A stretch of DNA of 64,000 bases from positions 310,001 through 374,000 of the forward strand of contig CAWIWC010000010.1 in assembly GCA_963839745.1 (NCBI GenBank), in the 5' to 3' direction. This DNA is from JAIBJN01 sp963839745 (GTDB taxonomy: Bacteria > Actinomycetota > Thermoleophilia > Gaiellales > Gaiellaceae). Shown one piece after another: positions 60,197 through 64,000 of the stretch (its first letter is position 1; every line of letters starts with the position of its first letter). The position numbers and the translations under genes were made by a program. The notes beneath the pieces are model-generated. The model had not been told where the DNA came from. It did no database searches and saw only the letters and a list, made by a program, of their open reading frames with translations.

Positions 60197-61174
60197 CTAG
60201 GCGTTTGTAAGCAAAATTGGAGGAGCGAGCAGGTATTCAGCCGCCCTCCGCTTGCGCTCGATGTCCTCGAAAACGCGCTCCACGACCTCGGTGTCGAGCC
60301 CGGTCGCGGCCGCCGCGGCCTCGACCGGCAGACCCTCGTTGAGTGCGTAGAGGCAGAGGTCGAGCTTGTCGAACGGGACGGAGAAGTAGAACTCCTCCTG
60401 GCTCTGCTCGAGCGCGTACGTGTCCGTCGTGGGCGGCCGCTCGCGGATCACCGCGGGCACGCCCATGTGCTCGGAGAGCTGGTAGACCTGGGTCTTGTAG
60501 AGGTGGGCGATCGGCTTCACGTCGGCGGAGCCGTCGCCGTTCTTGACGAAGAACCCCTGGTCGTATTCGAGGCGGTTCGGCGTTCCGACGACCGCGTAGT
60601 CGAGACGGTCGGCGTGGTGGTACTCGAGCATCTTGCGGACCCGCTGCTTGAAGTTCGTGGCGGCGACGACCTCGCGGTACGCGGTCGCCGTGAGCCGTGC
60701 CTCGCGGCGCTCGCCCTCGGGCGACTCGGCCACGACGGTGAAGAGGCTGTAGCGCGCGTTGCCGAGCAGGCTGGGGAGCACGATCTTCGCCTTCCAGCCC
60801 TCGGCGTACTCCGGCATGACCGTGCGGATGGCCGCGTCGCGGCGCTCGTAACACCCGGCCGCTTCGAGGAGGTGCGTGATGTCCTCGACGACGGTCTCGA
60901 CGCCGGCCGCCTCCGCCGCGACCTGCGAGAGGTCGAGGGTGTCCGGCGCCGACTCGCCCTCGGGCATGAGGACGCCGAGCACTCGCTCGGGCCCGAAGGC
61001 GTGCGCGCAGAGATGGGCGACGAGGCTCGAGTCGACGCCGCCCGAGAGGCCGATGACCGCGCCGCGCCGGCGGAGGTCCTTGTAGACGACCTCCCGCATG
61101 CGCTCGGAGATCTCCTCGACGGTCCGCTCCGCGTCGAGGCGGAGCGTGTCGGGGCTCAGCTCAGCCGGCGCCAT
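60197..61174 (-). CDS. NAD(+) synthase (ammonia-type NadE-like)
   Basis: ATP-pyrophosphatase of 325 residues. The P-loop VIGLSGGVDSSLVAHL (near 40-56) and the motif NFKQRVRKMLEYHHAD, VVGTPNRLEYDQGFFVKNGDGSADVKPIAHLYKTQV identify NadE. It lacks the glutaminase domain, so it uses free ammonia or a partner amidotransferase. It is longer than housekeeping NadE (~275), and its gene overlaps an acyl-carrier-protein gene by 14 bases. Therefore it may be a paralogue that adenylates and amidates a carrier-bound acid rather than a NAD enzyme; this is inference. Confidence 0.87.
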   Translation of the reverse strand: MAPAELSPDTLRLDAERTVEEISERMREVVYKDLRRRGAVIGLSGGVDSSLVAHLCAHAFGPERVLGVLMPEGESAPDTLDLSQVAAEAAGVETVVEDITHLLEAAGCYERRDAAIRTVMPEYAEGWKAKIVLPSLLGNARYSLFTVVAESPEGERREARLTATAYREVVAATNFKQRVRKMLEYHHADRLDYAVVGTPNRLEYDQGFFVKNGDGSADVKPIAHLYKTQVYQLSEHMGVPAVIRERPPTTDTYALEQSQEEFYFSVPFDKLDLCLYALNEGLPVEAAAAATGLDTEVVERVFEDIERKRRAAEYLLAPPILLTNA

Positions 61175-61439
61175 TCGAGCCGCCGCCGACCTTGGCGCCG
61201 ACGAAGCGGGTGATGTTCGCGATCGAGTCGAGGTTCTCGGGGAGGACCTCCTCGTCGGCGATCTCGACCTCGTAGCGCTCCTCGATGAAGCCGATCAGCT
61301 CGAGGACGCCGGTCGAGTCGATGACGCCGACCTCGATGAGCGAGTCCTCGCGGTCCAGCGTGACCCCGTCCGCGCTGAGGGGGAAGTTGTCCCTCAGGAA
61401 TTGGCGGACTTCTTCTTCGATGGCGTCGGGGCTGGGCAT
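61161..61439 (-). CDS. Acyl carrier protein
   Basis: Carrier protein of 92 residues starting at ATG 61439. The phosphopantetheine site is GVIDSTGVLEL with Ser42, where DSL is the commonest form; the DST variant is common in specialised carriers. Four-helix length and the acidic helix (FIEERYEVEI) are normal. It is followed by nadE with a 14-base overlap and faces the asparagine synthase divergently. On this strand TACTCT at 61489-61484 may be the -10. It is not part of a fatty acid cluster, so a dedicated biosynthetic role is likely. Confidence 0.88.
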   Translation of the reverse strand: MPSPDAIEEEVRQFLRDNFPLSADGVTLDREDSLIEVGVIDSTGVLELIGFIEERYEVEIADEEVLPENLDSIANITRFVGAKVGGGSNGAG

Positions 61440-61529
61440 GACGGACAAAGAGAAGTCGCCCGAACCTGCGAGGCGACGGTCTGAGAGTAGCAGGCAATCC
61501 TTCGCGCGTAAGACCAGGATTTCCTGCCC

Positions 61530-61558
61530 TTGCCGCCTGCCCGGACGGCCCGTATCGT
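61530..61558 (+). promoter_or_regulatory. Promoter TTGCCG-17-TATCGT for asparagine synthase, leaderless
   Basis: TTGCCG (61530-61535) and TATCGT (61553-61558) have a 17-base spacer, and ATG 61566 follows seven bases later. Confidence 0.65.
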
Positions 61559-61565
61559 CAAGGTC

Positions 61566-63581
61566 ATGTGCGGCATCGCCGGCATCTACGCGCGCCCTGG
61601 CTCGGAGGCTCCCCAGGAGCTTCTCCTGACCATGGCGGGCGAGCTCCGCCACCGCGGTCCCGACGGCACCGGCCTCTACGTCGACGGGCGCTACGGGATG
61701 ACGAACAACCGGCTCGCCATCGTCGACCTCGCCGGCGGCGACCAGCCGCTCTCGAACGAAGACGGCCGGTACTGGGTGATGCAGAACGGCGAGATCTACA
61801 ACTACGTCGAGCTGATCGCGGAGCTCGAGGATCTGGGCCATCGCTTCGCCACCAGGAGCGACACCGAGGTGATCGCCCAGGCCTACGAGGAGTGGGGCCC
61901 GGGATGCCTCGACCGGATGAACGGCGACTTCGCCTTCGCGGTCTGGGACCGACGCGAGCGCGAGCTCTTCCTCGCCCGCGACCGCTTCGGGATCCGCCCA
62001 CTGTTCGTCGCCGAGATCGGCGGAGACCTCGTCTTCGCCTCCGAGGCCAAGGCCATCCTCCGCCACCCCGAGGCCCGGCGCGAGCTCGACCCGGCCGGCC
62101 TCGTCGAGACCTTCACGACCTGGTGCGTCTCGCCGGACGGCTCGTCGTTCCCGGGCATCCGCGAGTTGGCGCCGGCCCACTACATCGTGGCCGGGCCCGA
62201 GGGCATCCGCGAGGAGCGGCGCTGGTGGGACCTTCGCTTCTCCGACGCGGGCGACGTCTCGCCGACCGAGCGCGCCGCGTTGGCCGAGGAGCTCGACGCC
62301 CTGCTCGCCGACGCCACCCGGCTCCGCCTGCGGGCCGACGTCCCGGTCGCGGCGTACCTGAGCGGCGGGCTCGACTCCTCCGCGATCGTCGCGCTCGCCC
62401 TGGAGCAGATGGACGAGACGCTCTACTCGTTCGGCATCGGCTTCGAGGACGAGCGCTTCGACGAGAGCGCCTACCAGGACAGGCTTGTCGGCCACCAGGG
62501 CCTCGACCTCACGCGGGTCACCGTCGGCGCACGCGACATCGCCGAGCTCCTCCCGCGCACGATCGAGATGTCCGAGAAGCCGACGCTGCGCACCGCGCCG
62601 GCTCCGCTGCTCCGCCTGTCGCGCGCCGTGCGCGAGGCCGGCCTCAAGGTCGTCACGACCGGCGAGGGCGCGGACGAGCTCTTCGCCGGCTACGACGTCT
62701 TCCGCGAGAACAAGGTGCGGCACTTCTGGGCGCGCGAGCCGGAGTCGGTGCTGCGCCCACTGCTGCTCACCCGCCTGAATGCGTTCATCGGCAAGGACCT
62801 CAAGCGCTCGGGCGCGTTCCTCGTCGGCTTCTACCGCAAGGGCCTGACCGAGACGGACGACCCGCTCTACAGTCACCGGCTTCGCTTTGCGAACACGTCG
62901 CGGCTGCTCGGCCTCCTGGACGCGGACGTCGTCGCCGGCGCGGCCGACCGCGGCGATCCCGCAGAGCGGCTGGAGGCGCGCCTGCCCTCGTGGTTCGGCG
63001 AGATGACTCCGCTCGGCCGCGCCCAGTACCTCGAGATCTCGACCTTCCTGGAGAGCTACCTCCTGCACTCGCAGGGCGACCGGATGCTCATGGGCCACTC
63101 GATCGAGGGCCGGTTCCCGTTCCTCGACTACCGCGTCGCCGAGTTCGCGGCCGCCCTCCCGGATGCACTCAGGCTGCGCGGCCTGAACGAGAAGTACCTC
63201 CTCCGCAAGTCGGTCGAGCACCGGCTGCCGACCGAGATCGCCGCCCGCAAGAAGCGCCCGTACCGCGCTCCGATCGTGGGCGCGTTCGTGGGTGACGACG
63301 CCCCAGGCTACGTCCGCGAGCTGCTCGCGCCCGAGCGCCTCGCCGCGGCGGGGGTCTTCGACCCCGAGGCCGTGGGGCGGATCGTGCGCAAGTGCGAGGC
63401 CGGCGCGCCGCGCGACGCCGTCTCCGAGACGGACGAGATGGCGCTCGTCGGCGTTCTCTCGACGATGATCCTCCACGACCGCTTCGTCGCGAGCCCGCAG
63501 CTCGCCGACCCGCTCGTGCCCGACCGCGTCGTCGTCGGCGACGAGCTCCGCGTCTCCCACAAGCCCACGATCGCCGCCTGA
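61566..63581 (+). CDS. asnB: Asparagine synthase (glutamine-hydrolysing) family
   Basis: Protein of 671 residues. The start is fixed by MCGIAGIYARPG: Cys2 becomes the N-terminal nucleophile of the glutaminase domain (~1-220), with RHRGPDGTG, NRLAIVDLAGGDQPL and NGEIYNYVEL. The synthase domain (~240-640) has the P-loop AAYLSGGLDSSAIVAL, TGEGADELFAGYDVF and SIEGRFPFLDYRV. The length is above the ~550-600 of E. coli AsnB and fits the group found in polysaccharide and exosortase-associated clusters, where it amidates a cell-surface intermediate. It is the first gene of an operon with an AMP-ligase three bases downstream. Confidence 0.9.
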   Translation: MCGIAGIYARPGSEAPQELLLTMAGELRHRGPDGTGLYVDGRYGMTNNRLAIVDLAGGDQPLSNEDGRYWVMQNGEIYNYVELIAELEDLGHRFATRSDTEVIAQAYEEWGPGCLDRMNGDFAFAVWDRRERELFLARDRFGIRPLFVAEIGGDLVFASEAKAILRHPEARRELDPAGLVETFTTWCVSPDGSSFPGIRELAPAHYIVAGPEGIREERRWWDLRFSDAGDVSPTERAALAEELDALLADATRLRLRADVPVAAYLSGGLDSSAIVALALEQMDETLYSFGIGFEDERFDESAYQDRLVGHQGLDLTRVTVGARDIAELLPRTIEMSEKPTLRTAPAPLLRLSRAVREAGLKVVTTGEGADELFAGYDVFRENKVRHFWAREPESVLRPLLLTRLNAFIGKDLKRSGAFLVGFYRKGLTETDDPLYSHRLRFANTSRLLGLLDADVVAGAADRGDPAERLEARLPSWFGEMTPLGRAQYLEISTFLESYLLHSQGDRMLMGHSIEGRFPFLDYRVAEFAAALPDALRLRGLNEKYLLRKSVEHRLPTEIAARKKRPYRAPIVGAFVGDDAPGYVRELLAPERLAAAGVFDPEAVGRIVRKCEAGAPRDAVSETDEMALVGVLSTMILHDRFVASPQLADPLVPDRVVVGDELRVSHKPTIAA

Positions 63582-63583
63582 CG

Positions 63584-64000
63584 ATGACGCCTCCGATCCG
63601 CCTCCTCCACGAGACCCTGCTTGCCTCCGCCGAGCGCGTGCCCGAGCGCGAGGCCGTCGTGGCCGGCGCCGAGCGGCTCGCCTACTCGGAGCTCCTCGAC
63701 CGCTCGCTGCGCCTGGCGCGCGCGCTCCAGGACCTCGGCGTGGCCCGCGGCGACCGCGTCGCGATCTACATGGACAACTCGGCCGGCTGCGCGACCGCGA
63801 TCTACGCGGCCATGCTTGCCGGCGGCGTGTTCGTCGTCGTCAACCCGCAGACGAAGGAGGACAAGCTCCTCTACGTCCTCGACGACTGCGAGGCCTCGGT
63901 GGTGCTCACCGAGGGGAGCCTGACCCGCACGGCGCTCTCGGCGGCCGCGTCGGCGTCGAGCGTCAAGGCGGTCATCTCGGCGTCGCCGCCCGAGGGCGTG
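63584..64000 (+). CDS. AMP-dependent acyl-CoA/acid ligase, 3' end missing
   Basis: The ATG at 63584 follows the asnB stop by two bases. Only 139 residues are visible. They match the N-terminal domain of adenylate-forming enzymes: LLHETLLASAERVPEREAVV, LAYSELLDRSLRLARALQDLGVARGDRVAIYMDNS, AIYAAMLAGGVFVVVNPQTKEDKLLYVLDDCEAS. The core P-loop lies beyond the window. With the carrier protein and asnB it forms the set ACP, amidotransferase, ligase seen in exosortase A-associated and lipid/peptidyl biosynthesis loci. Confidence 0.85.
   Translation, partial: MTPPIRLLHETLLASAERVPEREAVVAGAERLAYSELLDRSLRLARALQDLGVARGDRVAIYMDNSAGCATAIYAAMLAGGVFVVVNPQTKEDKLLYVLDDCEASVVLTEGSLTRTALSAAASASSVKAVISASPPEGV

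Overview
The window is a GC-rich actinobacterial chromosome segment. Dense overlapping ATGA/GTGA gene junctions, frequent GTG starts, an ECF sigma factor with a membrane tail, fused TrpC-TrpF, DUF4389 and RTX-repeat secreted proteins suggest the class Thermoleophilia (Gaiellales/Solirubrobacterales-like), probably an environmental or metagenome-assembled genome. That placement is inferred from gene content and style; no rRNA or marker gene was available to test it. I saw no insertion sequence, prophage, CRISPR array or tRNA. The one phage-like gene is an isolated tail-tube protein.

Layout. 1-5 kb: the end of an unrecognised gene, two small ORFs, an agmatinase, then a ParA ATPase translationally coupled to an FtsZ that carries a ~160-residue N-terminal Pro/Glu linker. 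5-12.3 kb: gamma-glutamyltransferase, GNAT, a LON-substrate-domain protein, a lipoprotein, hisC, meaB and threonine dehydratase. 12.3-14 kb (minus): a small operon of DUF72, an unknown protein, a T4 gp19-like tail-tube protein and a 41-residue basic peptide. 14-20 kb: a frame-disrupted winged-helix protein, acyl-CoA dehydrogenase, leucyl aminopeptidase, an Fsr-like MFS transporter, an SCP2 protein and a broken DJ-1/PfpI gene. 20-28 kb: pdxH, biotin carboxylase alpha chain (one frameshift), a secreted Cys/Trp-rich protein, a crotonase, a DapA-family lyase, the ECF sigma factor and a carboxyltransferase beta chain with a 47-residue partner ORF. 28-30 kb: two tandem RTX secreted proteins. 30-36 kb (minus): a complete trp operon, trpE-G-D-CF-B-A, preceded by a leaderless trp leader peptide and attenuator. 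36-44.7 kb: tandem DUF4389 protein, M48 protease, thiolase, lipoprotein, 3-hydroxyacyl-CoA dehydrogenase, REC-HD-GYP protein, cobalamin adenosyltransferase and a TauE/SafE transporter. 44.7-57.1 kb (minus): one giant (~4,140 codon) Ig-like-repeat surface protein interrupted by more than ten single-base frameshifts. 57-64 kb: methylmalonyl-CoA mutase large chain, an unusual receiver-domain LuxR regulator, and a divergent ACP-NAD synthase / asparagine synthase-AMP ligase locus running off the right edge.

How the genes fit together. Many genes serve branched-chain or propionyl/methylmalonyl-CoA metabolism: acyl-CoA dehydrogenase, crotonase, biotin carboxylase, carboxyltransferase, thiolase, hydroxyacyl-CoA dehydrogenase, MeaB, cobalamin adenosyltransferase and methylmalonyl-CoA mutase. 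They are scattered rather than in one operon. Many starts have a TANNNT hexamer only 6-10 nt upstream and no Shine-Dalgarno sequence, which points to leaderless transcription. Single-base indels are concentrated in the repetitive giant gene and also occur in four other genes, so sequence quality must be considered before calling pseudogenes.

The best leads for new biology are the ParA-FtsZ pair with its inverted linker arrangement, the orphan tail-tube mini-operon, the leaderless trp attenuator, and the carrier-protein/amidotransferase locus at the right edge.
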